Shown: piece by piece, positions 55,321-63,875 of the stretch
Position numbering within the stretch: the first letter of the stretch is position 1
Layout of the letters: every line of letters begins with the position of its first letter
From: a bacterium
GTDB taxonomy: Bacteria > Patescibacteriota > Saccharimonadia > Saccharimonadales > UBA4665
Length of the DNA stretch: 64,000 nucleotides
NCBI GenBank assembly: GCA_021810025.1
Contig: JAJZJS010000002.1
Span: forward strand, 86,976 to 150,975
Reading direction: 5' to 3'
Notes under the pieces: model-generated
Databases searched by the model: none
Told to the model about the DNA's origin: nothing
The model's input: only the letters and a program-made list of their open reading frames with translations
Made by a program: the position numbers and the translations under genes

Positions 55321-55716
55321 TTAGGTTGTTAATTGTTTAAAGCGATTTAATTTAGTCCGAATAGTCAAATCAACCAGATCTTCAGATCCAATCATAAGGT
55401 TCAAGCCACCAAGTAGAGATTTATCCATCTTTTGATTTAAGATAATTTTCTTGGCATTAGTGCTATTGCTCCGAATCATAGTCAGGATTAATGATTTACT
55501 AGCTGGATTAAAAGGATGTGCAGTCGTCAACGTAGCTTCAACCACTCCTTTTTGCTGACGGTAGTAAATCATATCTCGCAGCAAAGGTTCTAGCTCATTA
55601 ACACGATTCGAATCCAGCAAATAAGCAGCTAATTTCTTAGCAAGAAGAGCCGAATCTTGAGATTGTTCAAGCTCATCAACCATTAATTTAGCAATCTTTA
55701 AACGACCAACCTTCAT
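55321..55716 (-). CDS. atpH: ATP synthase delta subunit (short)
   Basis: A 131-residue protein, shorter than the usual 175-180. It keeps the C-terminal part including VEATLTTAHPFNPAS and the MIGSEDLVDLTIRTKLNRF end (the G-G-x-x-x-x-x-D-x-S/T-x-x-x-x-L region). The N-terminal six-helix domain that binds the alpha subunits is reduced to about 50 residues. It overlaps atpF by 4 bases. Position in the operon supports the call. Confidence 0.88.
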   Translation of the reverse strand: MKVGRLKIAKLMVDELEQSQDSALLAKKLAAYLLDSNRVNELEPLLRDMIYYRQQKGVVEATLTTAHPFNPASKSLILTMIRSNSTNAKKIILNQKMDKSLLGGLNLMIGSEDLVDLTIRTKLNRFKQLTT

Positions 55717-56246
55717 GCTTTTGCTTTCTGACTTAAAGCTCGAGCTATTATCTTAGTGTCCTCTTTGTCGTCGATTTTTTGATCAATTAAGGCTTCAGTC
55801 ACTTCTCCGACTAAGCCAATTATCTCTGATTCTAATTTCTGTTTAGCTAAAGTTATATCTTGTTTTGTTTTAAGGGAAGCTTCATCAATAATAGCTTTCG
55901 AACGATCCTGAGCTTTGGTTTCGGCATTATTTATCAGCTCTTTGGCATTTTGTTCGGCTTCACTCACAATTTGATCAGCTTGAGCTCGAGCCTTACGTAG
56001 TTGATCTTGAATTTGCTGTTCTAATTGTTCTTTCTTATGGTGCATTTCTTGCCCCAATTTTACGCCATCATCAATCAGTTGATGACGAGCCTTAAGTGCT
56101 TTAATAATTGGTCCAAAGGCCCATTTTCGAAGTACAAGATAGCCTAGGATAAAAGTAATCAACTGGATTATAAAATCCGACCAACTAACTCCAAGTGCGC
56201 CTAGTCCGCTAGCACTCGCAAAATGATTAAAAGCCACAAACTCCAC
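55713..56246 (-). CDS. atpF: ATP synthase b subunit
   Basis: A 177-residue protein with one N-terminal membrane helix (about 24-42, IIQLITFILGYLVLRKWAFGPI). A long charged coiled-coil follows (about 50-150) rich in Gln/Glu/Lys/Ala (HHKKEQLEQQIQDQLRKARA). It forms the peripheral stalk. It is followed by atpH with a 4-base overlap. Confidence 0.95.
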   Translation of the reverse strand: MEFVAFNHFASASGLGALGVSWSDFIIQLITFILGYLVLRKWAFGPIIKALKARHQLIDDGVKLGQEMHHKKEQLEQQIQDQLRKARAQADQIVSEAEQNAKELINNAETKAQDRSKAIIDEASLKTKQDITLAKQKLESEIIGLVGEVTEALIDQKIDDKEDTKIIARALSQKAKA

Positions 56247-56263
56247 TATTGATCAAACCTTTC

Positions 56264-56491
56264 TTACTTTACGATAAAAATTGAAGCAAAAGCTAATAGT
56301 CCAAACAACTCAACAATTGCCACGAAAATTAAAGCTTGTCCCAAAAATTTAGCGGCTTCTGGGTTACGACCTACAGCTTGTAGATAGTTACCACCAATTA
56401 GACCGATTCCGATACCCGGGCCGATAAAACCTCCACCGATCATTAATCCCTTACCAATTATAGCCGTATTAACGGCATCTGCTGCTGTCAT
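56264..56491 (-). CDS. atpE: ATP synthase c subunit (proton type)
   Basis: A 75-residue hairpin with two membrane helices and the polar loop GRNPEA (41-46). The ion-binding carboxylate is Glu61 (VAIVELFG). Helix 1 is very glycine-rich (GGGFIGPGIGIGLIGG), with no Gln at the sodium-ligand position, and Leu rather than Ser/Thr follows Glu61. This favours protons as the coupling ion. Confidence 0.96.
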   Translation of the reverse strand: MTAADAVNTAIIGKGLMIGGGFIGPGIGIGLIGGNYLQAVGRNPEAAKFLGQALIFVAIVELFGLLAFASIFIVK

Positions 56492-56530
56492 TAATTTTTT
56501 CTCCTTACTTTTATATAATCTATTATATTA

Positions 56531-57370
56531 TTAAACATTATTTGTTGCCAATCGCTTTGCGTTAGGTTTTGTCTCTTCTTCTATAAACTCTGGATCTGAG
56601 GCATGATCAGCCGAGTGATTAACAGCAATGGCTAAGTACATTGTAGCTAATACCGTAAAGATATAAGCCTGTAACGCGTCAATAAAAACTTCAATTAAAG
56701 TAAATGGGAGAGCAGTGATTGGAGCTAAAAAATGACCCAAATACGAGAAAACAGCGATCACAATCGCACCAATCGTAATATTCAGGAAAAGTCGAAGCGA
56801 AAGGCTAATAACACGCGTTAAGTCTGTTAGCATTTCAAGCATACCAATAATTAAAAAGAGGGGGTTTTTAGGACTGCCCACAAAAAAATGTCTTAAGTAT
56901 TTTAGGAATCCACCTGATTCACGAATAGAAGCAGTATAGACAACTCCCATTGTAACTAATCCCATAGCAAAAGTAGCGTTTAAATCAGCCGTAAAAGGTC
57001 TCAACAAAGGAACCCCATGACTATAGATTCCTCCCCAAACAACAGGAATAAATTCAAGCCAGTTATTCAGTAAAATAAAGAAAAACAAAGTCACAAAAAA
57101 AGGAACATACTTAAGGGCAATAGACTCATCCTCAAAAGAAGACTTGATGAAGCCTGTCATAAAGTCAACTCCAATTTCGATAAATTGGATAAGACCCCCT
57201 TGAGGCTTAATTTGAACCCTTCGAGCAACCCAAATTAGAGTAATACAAATAATGACTAGGGCAATCCAACCATAGAAAATAGAGTTAGTGATTGGAATCC
57301 CGGCAATAGTAAAAACAGTCCCTGGAGCAACATTAACAACCGGTCCACTACTGGCAAAAAGACTAAGCAT
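56531..57370 (-). CDS. atpB: ATP synthase a subunit
   Basis: A 279-residue protein with about six membrane helices. The helix with the essential Arg is ISLSLRLFLNITIGAIVIA (Arg near residue 192). A helix with LIEVFIDALQAYIFTVLATMYL follows. It forms the proton half-channels next to the c-ring. The C-terminus has a charged tail of about 35 residues. It overlaps the AtpI-like gene's stop by one base. Confidence 0.96.
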   Translation of the reverse strand: MLSLFASSGPVVNVAPGTVFTIAGIPITNSIFYGWIALVIICITLIWVARRVQIKPQGGLIQFIEIGVDFMTGFIKSSFEDESIALKYVPFFVTLFFFILLNNWLEFIPVVWGGIYSHGVPLLRPFTADLNATFAMGLVTMGVVYTASIRESGGFLKYLRHFFVGSPKNPLFLIIGMLEMLTDLTRVISLSLRLFLNITIGAIVIAVFSYLGHFLAPITALPFTLIEVFIDALQAYIFTVLATMYLAIAVNHSADHASDPEFIEEETKPNAKRLATNNV

Positions 57371-57669
57371 TAGGACTTAGCCCCCGAATTAGTAAAAGAA
57401 TTGGCCAATCGGTAACTTTGACGAAGTACTATCACGAATCCCAATAGAGCTAAAATTGCCCCCATAATCAGCAAGATAAATCCCAATTTATAGCGTTGAT
57501 CTAAATAATTTCCAAGTACTAACGGCACAATCACAACAATTGCTAGTTTGTACGACATATCCAAAAATAATGCCATAAAAACAGTGCCAGAAGATGACCC
57601 TTTAGCCACCATCTTTCTTACTAGCCGAGGAGGCGAGGGCGCAACTTGAGGCGCTTTCGTCTGTTTCAT
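57370..57669 (-). CDS. AtpI/AtpQ-like membrane protein, first gene of the atp operon
   Basis: A 99-residue protein from ATG 57669, with two membrane helices (about 33-52 and 61-82). It sits in the usual atpI position before atpB and probably aids c-ring assembly or Mg transport; the sequence itself is poorly conserved. The start was chosen because TATAAT (57682-57677) lies only 7 bases upstream. A longer version from 57705 would contain the -10 element and the -35. Confidence 0.75.
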   Translation of the reverse strand: MKQTKAPQVAPSPPRLVRKMVAKGSSSGTVFMALFLDMSYKLAIVVIVPLVLGNYLDQRYKLGFILLIMGAILALLGFVIVLRQSYRLANSFTNSGAKS

Positions 57670-57676
57670 TATTTCC

Positions 57677-57705
57677 ATTATACTGATTAGAAATAATATT
57701 ATCAA
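57677..57705 (-). promoter_or_regulatory. atp operon promoter (leaderless type)
   Basis: On the minus strand, TTGATA (57705-57700), a 17-base spacer and TATAAT (57682-57677), 7 bases before ATG 57669. It is divergent from the glutaredoxin promoter. Confidence 0.75.
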
Positions 57706-57713
57706 GAATAATG

Positions 57714-57741
57714 TTTACAATACTAAGTATAGTAGTATAAT
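57714..57741 (+). promoter_or_regulatory. Glutaredoxin promoter (leaderless type)
   Basis: TTTACA (57714-57719), a 16-base spacer and TATAAT (57736-57741), 7 bases before ATG 57749. Confidence 0.7.
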
Positions 57742-57748
57742 AAGAAAT

Positions 57749-57997
57749 ATGGATAACAACATAACAGTTTACAGTGCTAGTTGGTGTGGTTTTTGTCACG
57801 CAGCTAAGGATTATCTCAATAAATTAGGTGTTAAATACACCGACATTGATGTTGAAAAAGATCCTCAAGCCGGAGCAGCAGCCTTTACCAAAAGTGGACA
57901 AAGAGGTATACCAGTTTTAGACATCGGCGGTGATATCATCGTCGGTTTTGATCGTCCTAAAATTGATGCTAGCCTTAAAGCTCACAATATCGCTTAA
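57749..57997 (+). CDS. Glutaredoxin/NrdH-like thiol redox protein
   Basis: An 82-residue thioredoxin-fold protein with the active site CGFC (13-16). The cis-Pro region is GIPVLDIGG (68 residues in), and there is a C-terminal helix. The length matches NrdH and small glutaredoxins. The partner may be ribonucleotide reductase or a thioredoxin reductase, not visible here. A consensus promoter lies directly upstream and the gene is divergent from the atp operon. Confidence 0.9.
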   Translation: MDNNITVYSASWCGFCHAAKDYLNKLGVKYTDIDVEKDPQAGAAAFTKSGQRGIPVLDIGGDIIVGFDRPKIDASLKAHNIA

Positions 57998-58047
57998 TTA
58001 ACTTCTTTTTAATAGTTTAACTTGATATAATTAAGTTGGGTTAAACT

Positions 58048-58512
58048 ATGACTGAATATTTCCCAAATCAAGACTCAGATCGATTGTTTAGGGAAGATAT
58101 TGTGAAAAATATCCAAGGCTTAACCTATAAGCCGAGCAAGGCTCTCGATTTTGTTTTTAAAAATAGTAATCTAATTAATGTTCAGTTTGGCCAAAAAGAC
58201 ACAACTCTTCCCAAACTAGCTTTCGACTTTCTGCGGAGGACTAACTGCTTAAGTCTAGAGGATAACAAAGAAGTAGCAACTACTTTAGAAGAACTTGAGT
58301 CAAACTACCATCTCTATTCAGTAGAAGAAATTAATGAGATTTGTGAGATGTATCGTAACACCATTTTTCAAAGTTATTTTAATCAAGTAGATGAAACCGT
58401 ATTCGATCATTACGGTCACACCCATGATTTAAAGCTAAATCAGCTTAAAGGTTATCTGGCCTATATTATATTCGCGAGTGAGCAACAGAATAATTTGCCT
58501 AATGTCAGTTAA
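58048..58512 (+). CDS. Unknown protein
   Basis: A 154-residue soluble, mainly helical protein, with no motif that I recognise. It is rich in Asn, Glu and Leu (LEELESNYHLYSVEEINEICEMY). TATAAT lies 16 bases before the ATG, so a short leader is possible. It is 18 bases before the corrinoid adenosyltransferase-like gene and may be in the same transcript. Confidence 0.55.
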   Translation: MTEYFPNQDSDRLFREDIVKNIQGLTYKPSKALDFVFKNSNLINVQFGQKDTTLPKLAFDFLRRTNCLSLEDNKEVATTLEELESNYHLYSVEEINEICEMYRNTIFQSYFNQVDETVFDHYGHTHDLKLNQLKGYLAYIIFASEQQNNLPNVS

Positions 58513-58530
58513 GCTGATAATTATAAAACC

Positions 58531-59100
58531 ATGGATCTAACAGAATTTTCCCAAAAAGAAAGCGTTGTCATAGTCTATACTGGAGAAGGTAAGGGAAAAA
58601 CTAGTGCTGCACTCGGTTTAATGGGACGAGCACTTGGGAATCAGTTTAAGGTCGCATTTATCCAATTTATTAAATATTGGGGTGTTAGTGAGCACATCTT
58701 TATTCGCAATCTACAAGAGATCTATTCCCAAGAACTCTATTTTTATAAAGGAGGAAAAGGTTTCTATCAAGCTCAAGGTTTATCTGATCCTAAAATTAGT
58801 CCCAAGCAGCATCTAAAGGCAGCTCGCGATACTTATACAAAGGCGTTGGAACTAGCTAAATCGGGATTATATGATCTAGTTATTTGTGACGAAATTAATA
58901 ATGCCGTTCATGATGGACTACTAAGTATTACTGATCTCGAAAATTTAATTAAACTTAAAAATCCTAAAACATCTCTTTGTCTAACAGGTCGAGACTTTCC
59001 TCAAGAGCTAATTAAAAGAACCGACATTGTAACCAATATGACTAAGATTAAGCATCACTTTGATGATCATTTTTTAGCGAATAAAGGTATCGACTTTTAG
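58531..59100 (+). CDS. CobA/BtuR-type corrinoid adenosyltransferase-like P-loop protein
   Basis: A 189-residue protein. The P-loop is GEGKGKTSAALGL (18-30), followed by VAFIQFIKYWGVSE and the Walker B LVICDEINNAV with the hallmark NA-x-x-x-GL (HDGLL), then LTGRDFPQELIKRTDIVT. This matches the CobO/BtuR family, which adenosylates cobalamin. No other cobalamin gene is seen in the window, so either salvaged corrinoid is used or the family member has another substrate. Confidence 0.85.
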   Translation: MDLTEFSQKESVVIVYTGEGKGKTSAALGLMGRALGNQFKVAFIQFIKYWGVSEHIFIRNLQEIYSQELYFYKGGKGFYQAQGLSDPKISPKQHLKAARDTYTKALELAKSGLYDLVICDEINNAVHDGLLSITDLENLIKLKNPKTSLCLTGRDFPQELIKRTDIVTNMTKIKHHFDDHFLANKGIDF

Positions 59101-59143
59101 CCTAAAATAAGGTAAAATAATAAACGTTAAATAAGAGGTTAAC

Positions 59144-60172
59144 TTGGAAAAAACAGGGGCTAGAACACCTACTAATGTTGTAGCGTTTTATAACGAACAC
59201 TCTTCTAATTCTGGACGGATCGGTAGGGCTTCCGAGCAACTCGAATCAGGCTGTGCACGGCTTGGATTAGCCTATAATATATTTCCAACCACCGAAGAAC
59301 CTCGTGATAATTTAAATATAGTCCGAGAATTTTGTGGAGAGGATAGTACGACAGTAGTACTTGGAGGAGATGGCGCGTTGAATGGGATTGCCTCTATAAT
59401 TAGCGAGGCCAAGTCCAAGACTAACCTAACAACCATTCCGACAGGAGGGGCAGCCGATACTGCTCACATGCTTGGAAATCATCGGATTCTTCGAAATTAT
59501 ATCCCAAGATTTACCAAAAACCCTGTCGCTGAACATAGTCCGCTAGTTATTGAAGTCTCTCAACCTGATGGGTCAATTTCAACTCATTTAGCGATAGCTT
59601 ATGCCTCGATTGCTGGCATGGTTGCCCAAACTGCTGATCAATTCAATCAGCCCGACTTTAGAGCAAGCATTAAAAATAATTCACATCCTTTGGTCCTTAA
59701 AAAACAGGCCTTAATTGCATATCAACAAATCTCAAAAATAAAACCATTTCGATTAATATCTGAGTTAGGAGATCTAACTAGTTATGATTTAACCTTTGCT
59801 AATGGCCATCGAATGGCTAGTGGAGCAGTCCACTTTAATACTCCTTTATTACAACCTAAATTTGGAATGCTCGTCACTGCATCGAAACCAAAGTCTGAAA
59901 TATTGACAAGATTTAACGTCCTTAAGTCAATTGCTAAGGCCGCTATTGGACTTTACCCTCAATTTGAGCTGGGGGATACAATAGATTTTAAGATTGAAAC
60001 AAGAGACGAAGCACCATTTCCAATTCAATTCGATGGTGAGACTATCTGGTATCCAAATGGATCATCATTCAAAGTTTATCTAAGCCCTCAAAAATTAAAA
60101 CTTATTACCAACAATCTACAAGCTCAAAAAGTTCAAGAAAATTCGAAAACAAATATTCATTCAAATAATTAA
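59144..60172 (+). CDS. Diacylglycerol kinase-family lipid kinase (TTG start)
   Basis: A 342-residue protein. The DAGK catalytic domain has TVVLGGDGALNGIASII (nucleotide loop, about 65-80) and TIPTGGAADTAHMLG in place of the typical P-x-GTxND loop. The C-terminal lobe has FELGDTIDFKIETRDEAPFPIQFDGET-like segments (D-G-E near residue 300) shared by YegS/DgkB enzymes. The start is TTG with AGAGG (59134-59138) upstream. The changed GGAADTA loop may alter the nucleotide or lipid specificity. Confidence 0.82.
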   Translation: MEKTGARTPTNVVAFYNEHSSNSGRIGRASEQLESGCARLGLAYNIFPTTEEPRDNLNIVREFCGEDSTTVVLGGDGALNGIASIISEAKSKTNLTTIPTGGAADTAHMLGNHRILRNYIPRFTKNPVAEHSPLVIEVSQPDGSISTHLAIAYASIAGMVAQTADQFNQPDFRASIKNNSHPLVLKKQALIAYQQISKIKPFRLISELGDLTSYDLTFANGHRMASGAVHFNTPLLQPKFGMLVTASKPKSEILTRFNVLKSIAKAAIGLYPQFELGDTIDFKIETRDEAPFPIQFDGETIWYPNGSSFKVYLSPQKLKLITNNLQAQKVQENSKTNIHSNN

Positions 60173-60186
60173 TTAGCTGCTTTAAC

Positions 60187-61035
60187 CTATTCCATAAAAC
60201 TAGATGGGTCAACTCGTTTCGTACGGGGCTTTAGTATTCCTTTTAACGAAATTGTATCTGTATCCTCGTCATAGATTAAGTGACTGAAAAGGATCAACCA
60301 ATAAGACAGCACTAATACCGATAATACAGGATAGAATTTTGAGCTACATTTCTTTTGATGTTGACGATATGTTTCAGGAGTAGCCTGAATGTATTTTATG
60401 AAACTGCGAAAACCAACCACATACCGACGAAGAGATATGCCGGCCCGAAGTTCCTCCGCAAAAACAACTTTTTTAGATGAATCATTGGCGTGGATAGCCA
60501 AATCAAGGTCTTCATGAACGCCCTTCATATTACAAGTTTTAGATTTTATTTCATTCCATAACTCGCTCGTTATAGCCATATTAGCTCCGAGCAGGAAAGC
60601 TTCACCACCTAAACGTTTAGTAAGGTCTTTTCTAAAATAAAGATCAAACTTGTACGACAGATCGCTATTAAGGACATCATAGTAATAAACACTACCCGAA
60701 ACAGCTCCAATTTTATTATTCTTAAATATTTTCTCGAGTACTAAAACCCATTTTGGATCGATTCGTGTGTCAGCGTCAATACGTCCAATGATCTTTCCTT
60801 GAGCCTTATTAAATCCACAATTTCGAGCATAAACAACCCCTTGTTTCTTTTCATGAAAGACCTTAACAAAGCTATATTCTTTAGCGATTTGAACAGATTT
60901 ATCGGTCGAGTTATTGTCTATAACTAATACTTCGAGTGGTTGAAGCTCTTGTTTTTTGATTGACTCTAAACAATCTCTTAAATATTCTTCTTCGTTGTAT
61001 ACTGGAATTACAATACTAACTAATTTTGATGTCAT
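60187..61035 (-). CDS. Glycosyltransferase family 2
   Basis: A 282-residue GT-A enzyme. VSIVIPVYNEEEYLRDCL and VLVIDNNSTDKSV form the N-terminal nucleotide site. IGRIDADTRIDPKWV carries the DxD metal motif and GVHEDLDLAI the acceptor-site ED. One C-terminal helix (about 232-252) may anchor it to the membrane. It probably acts in surface glycan synthesis. It is divergent from the anchored hydrolase, with only 24 bases between them. Confidence 0.88.
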   Translation of the reverse strand: MTSKLVSIVIPVYNEEEYLRDCLESIKKQELQPLEVLVIDNNSTDKSVQIAKEYSFVKVFHEKKQGVVYARNCGFNKAQGKIIGRIDADTRIDPKWVLVLEKIFKNNKIGAVSGSVYYYDVLNSDLSYKFDLYFRKDLTKRLGGEAFLLGANMAITSELWNEIKSKTCNMKGVHEDLDLAIHANDSSKKVVFAEELRAGISLRRYVVGFRSFIKYIQATPETYRQHQKKCSSKFYPVLSVLVLSYWLILFSHLIYDEDTDTISLKGILKPRTKRVDPSSFME

Positions 61036-61059
61036 ATATTAAATCTACCTTAGGATTAT

Positions 61060-62136
61060 ATGCTTAAACTTAAAAAAACTAAAATCCATCCACTTCAATA
61101 CTTTAAGTTATACTGGTCAAAAAATATCTTTAACAAACTTATAATAATAATTGTTAGTTTTGTTATTGTCAGTATTTTAATAATGTTCATAATTGCTCAG
61201 TGGTATATAAATTCTCAATCTCGAATACCCTATACCATGGGAGTAACTTTTGTCCCAGATTATGCTCAGAGCTTAGGTCTTAATCCTAACCAAACTCTTG
61301 AGGCTCTATTAAAAATAGGGGTTAAACACTTAAGATTAGTTAGTTATTGGTCAGACATAGAACCTCGACCAAATCAATATAATTTCAGTGAACTCGATCA
61401 AGAATTTAGGTTAGCTCAAGCCTCAAAGGCTAAAGTATTACTAGTGGTTGGGCTCAGACAGCCACGATGGCCTGAATGTCATCCTCCAAACTGGATTAGT
61501 TCTGAGCCCACTAAACTATGGGAAAAGCAACTCTACGCTTTTATAACAAAGGTCGTCAACCGGTATAAAAACAATCCGAGTCTCAGTGGTTATCAAGTTG
61601 AAAATGAATACTTTCTAAAAGGCTTCGGAGACTGTACTAACTTCAGTAGACAACGTTTAATCACTGAATACAACTTAGTTCATAAACTCGATCCCAGTCA
61701 CCCAATAATCATAACTAGAAGCAATAACGCCCTCGGTTTCCCAATAGGGGCACCAACACCACAAGAATATAGTATTTCAATTTATCGAAGAGTTTGGGAT
61801 GCTAATGTTACTCATCGCTATTTAGAATATCCTTTCCCACCTTGGTATTATGCTTTCCTAGCAGGAGTTCAAGAGATATTTCAACATCGCAATATGATTA
61901 TAGGAGAAATGCAAGCAGAAGCCTGGCCACCCAATGGACAGACGATACCACAAACAAGCCTAAAGGAACAAAATAAATCAATGAATGCGACTCGTCTTAA
62001 AAATAGATTTAGTTTTGCTAAAGCAACGGGAATGAGAACAGTCTATTTCTGGGGAGCTGAGTATTGGTATTATCGACTAGTTAAACTCCATGATCCTTCT
62101 CTCTGGAACGTAGCATCTCAAGAATTTAAAAATTAA
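61060..62136 (+). CDS. Membrane-anchored GH5/GH42-like TIM-barrel glycoside hydrolase
   Basis: A 358-residue protein with one N-terminal helix (about 26-48) placing the catalytic domain outside. TIM-barrel clan GH-A features are VKHLRLVSYWSDIEP (strand 2), the proposed acid/base Glu in YQVENEYFLKG (near residue 183) and the proposed nucleophile Glu in IIGEMQAEAW (near residue 285). The exact family and sugar are uncertain. It could remodel its own surface glycans or act on a host cell envelope. Confidence 0.75.
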   Translation: MLKLKKTKIHPLQYFKLYWSKNIFNKLIIIIVSFVIVSILIMFIIAQWYINSQSRIPYTMGVTFVPDYAQSLGLNPNQTLEALLKIGVKHLRLVSYWSDIEPRPNQYNFSELDQEFRLAQASKAKVLLVVGLRQPRWPECHPPNWISSEPTKLWEKQLYAFITKVVNRYKNNPSLSGYQVENEYFLKGFGDCTNFSRQRLITEYNLVHKLDPSHPIIITRSNNALGFPIGAPTPQEYSISIYRRVWDANVTHRYLEYPFPPWYYAFLAGVQEIFQHRNMIIGEMQAEAWPPNGQTIPQTSLKEQNKSMNATRLKNRFSFAKATGMRTVYFWGAEYWYYRLVKLHDPSLWNVASQEFKN

Positions 62137-62166
62137 TTGTAAAAACATCTTGGGCTACACTACAAT
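62137..62166 (+). promoter_or_regulatory. smpB promoter (leaderless type)
   Basis: TTGTAA (62137-62142), an 18-base spacer and TACAAT (62161-62166), 6 bases before the ATG. Confidence 0.55.
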
Positions 62167-62172
62167 TAAGTT

Positions 62173-62622
62173 ATGGTAGCAGCAAAAAAGATGTCTCAAA
62201 AACAGATCACAAATCGTCGTGCTCAATTTGACTACAGTCTCGAAGACGATTTAATTGTCGGAATTGTTTTAACCGGCTCTGAAGTTAAAAACCTTCGAAT
62301 GGGTCACGCTCAATTAAAAGGATCGTATATTACCATTCGAAATAACGAGCTTTACCTAGTTAATTTCTCGATTAGCGGAACGAACGGAATGCCAATCGAT
62401 GAGCAAAGCCAAACTAGAGATCGTAAACTATTAGCAAAACGAAAAGAAATAAATAAATTAATTGAAGCAAAACAAAATGGTCGCACTATCGTCCCATTAA
62501 GTATTTTTAATCAAGGACGTTATATCAAAATTAAAATCGCCATCGGAAAAGGGAAAAAGAACTATGACAAACGAGAAACAATAAAAAAAAGACAATTTAA
62601 ACGCAACCCTAATCAAAATTAA
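62173..62622 (+). CDS. smpB: SsrA-binding protein SmpB
   Basis: A 149-residue protein of standard length. It has ITNRRAQFDYSLEDDLIVGIVLTGSEVKNLR in pieces along residues 12-43, the loop RDRKLLAKRKEINKL, and a basic C-terminal tail (KGKKNYDKRETIKKR). It binds tmRNA to rescue stalled ribosomes. No tmRNA gene was recognised in the window. It is leaderless and immediately precedes tRNA-Asn. Confidence 0.96.
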   Translation: MVAAKKMSQKQITNRRAQFDYSLEDDLIVGIVLTGSEVKNLRMGHAQLKGSYITIRNNELYLVNFSISGTNGMPIDEQSQTRDRKLLAKRKEINKLIEAKQNGRTIVPLSIFNQGRYIKIKIAIGKGKKNYDKRETIKKRQFKRNPNQN

Positions 62623-62624
62623 GG

Positions 62625-62653
62625 TTGAACAAGCCATACTTCTTAGATATAAT
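62625..62653 (+). promoter_or_regulatory. tRNA-Asn promoter
   Basis: TTGAAC (62625-62630), a 17-base spacer and consensus TATAAT (62648-62653), 17 bases before the tRNA 5' end. Confidence 0.7.
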
Positions 62654-62670
62654 TCGAGAGTATTAAATAA

Positions 62671-62745
62671 TCCGGGGTAGCTCAGCGGTAGAGCGGGTGG
62701 CTGTTAACCACTAGGTCGCTGGTTCGAATCCAGTCCCCGGAGCCA
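62671..62745 (+). tRNA. tRNA-Asn (GTT anticodon), integration target
   Basis: A complete cloverleaf. Acceptor TCCGGGG pairs with CCCCGGA, discriminator is G, and CCA is encoded (62743-62745). The anticodon loop CTGTTAA has anticodon GTT. Its 3' half overlaps the end of the serine integrase reading frame, which indicates use as an attachment site. Confidence 0.97.
62704..62745. other. Probable att site within the tRNA-Asn 3' half
   Basis: The integrase frame on the opposite strand runs from the element into the tRNA and ends at its anticodon loop (TAA at 62706-62704). The tRNA remains complete, as expected when an element carries a copy of the 3' tRNA end. The exact core cannot be defined without the other junction. 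Confidence 0.5.
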
Positions 62746-63875
62746 TATAGAACTATCAAGACACGAAGCGAGAGTATCAAACGGTTTGTAAAGGGTTATT
62801 TGTACGTTTTTACCGTCCAATAACAGGTTCTGACCAAGCAAACCGATTAACTCTCGCTTTTCGTTTGGTTCAGCTAGTTTAAACAGTTCACTACCACGGG
62901 TGGCTATTTCTAACAGATAGGCGACCGTGACATAGTATTGTTCATCAACTTGCGAGAGCCGTGCCAACTTGCGTTCGTGGAGCTTCTGCTGCTGACGCCA
63001 TTTAGCACGCTTCTTGTCATATTCTGACTGGGTAATACTACCGTCGCACTTATCTTCGTAAGCTACTTCAATACGATTTTGCAACTTACCAATCTCGGTA
63101 TTGTGATACTTAACCTGTTCTTTATTGAATGTAACCTTGCCGCCGTGAGCTTCTTTAAGGGTTTGTTCAAGCCTGGGCAACTCGCTAGCAGGTATTTTGC
63201 AGTCATCAAACAGCTGAGCAAGGATGCTATCAAGTTCCTTTTCTTCAAGCCACTCAGTGTCTTTGTGTTTGCCATAGGCTTTGCTTTTACCCGTGCAATG
63301 GTAGTAGGCGTAGCTGTGCTTATTACCATTCTTTTGCTTCTTGTGCTTGGCTTCTGGTGTAATCGCACAGCCGCACTTCTTGCAATGCAGCAAGCCACGA
63401 TAGGTAAACGGCAAGCCTTTGTACTTAATCTTTTTCTTGCCGTGACCAGCTATTACATCCTGAACCTGCCAGAACAGCTCATACGGCACGAACTGCTCGT
63501 AATGGTGCTGGTAGTAGTTATCGGTAGCCTTGTCGTAAATCTCGCCAATGTAGAAGCGGTTTTTCAGTATCGTACCAAAGCTGCTCCAAGGCATATCAAC
63601 GCCATAATCTGTCTTCATTCGTTTGGCTAATGATTTGTATGAAAAGGTGCCAGTGGCATACAGCTCAAAGGTTTTGAGAGCGATATTGGCTTTGAACGGC
63701 ACAGGCACAACGGTCTTGTTGCGTTTATCAATCGCTTCGTTCTTATAGCCATACGGTGCGATGCCTGGCAGCTCGCCATCACGCAGCTTGGCGTAGCGTG
63801 AGTTATGGGCATCTTCTTTAAGGCGATTGATGATTTGTTTGGCAAGGTATACCTTGGTATCCCAGTCGGTGTTAA
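62704..63875 (-). pseudogene. Large serine integrase lacking its catalytic domain (broken by an IS)
   Basis: An open frame on the minus strand runs continuously from the tRNA to about 63875. It contains a recombinase domain (KLRDGELPGIAPYGYKN, then LAKRMKTDYG and LKNRFYIGEIY), a zinc ribbon (LHCKKCGCAITPE with YYHC) and a coiled-coil (about ELPRLEQTL to KLARLSQVDEQYY). The N-terminal resolvase domain with the catalytic Ser is missing. Upstream, the frame meets IS3-like sequence and a stop. Base composition is clearly more GC-rich than the rest of the window. The annotatable fragment could start at GTG 63708, but that is not a real start. Confidence 0.8.

Noticed and set aside
63079..63630. 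Plus-strand hydrophobic open frame of 183 codons
   Set aside because: It lies fully antisense to the integrase recombinase and zinc-ribbon domains, which carry clear family motifs.
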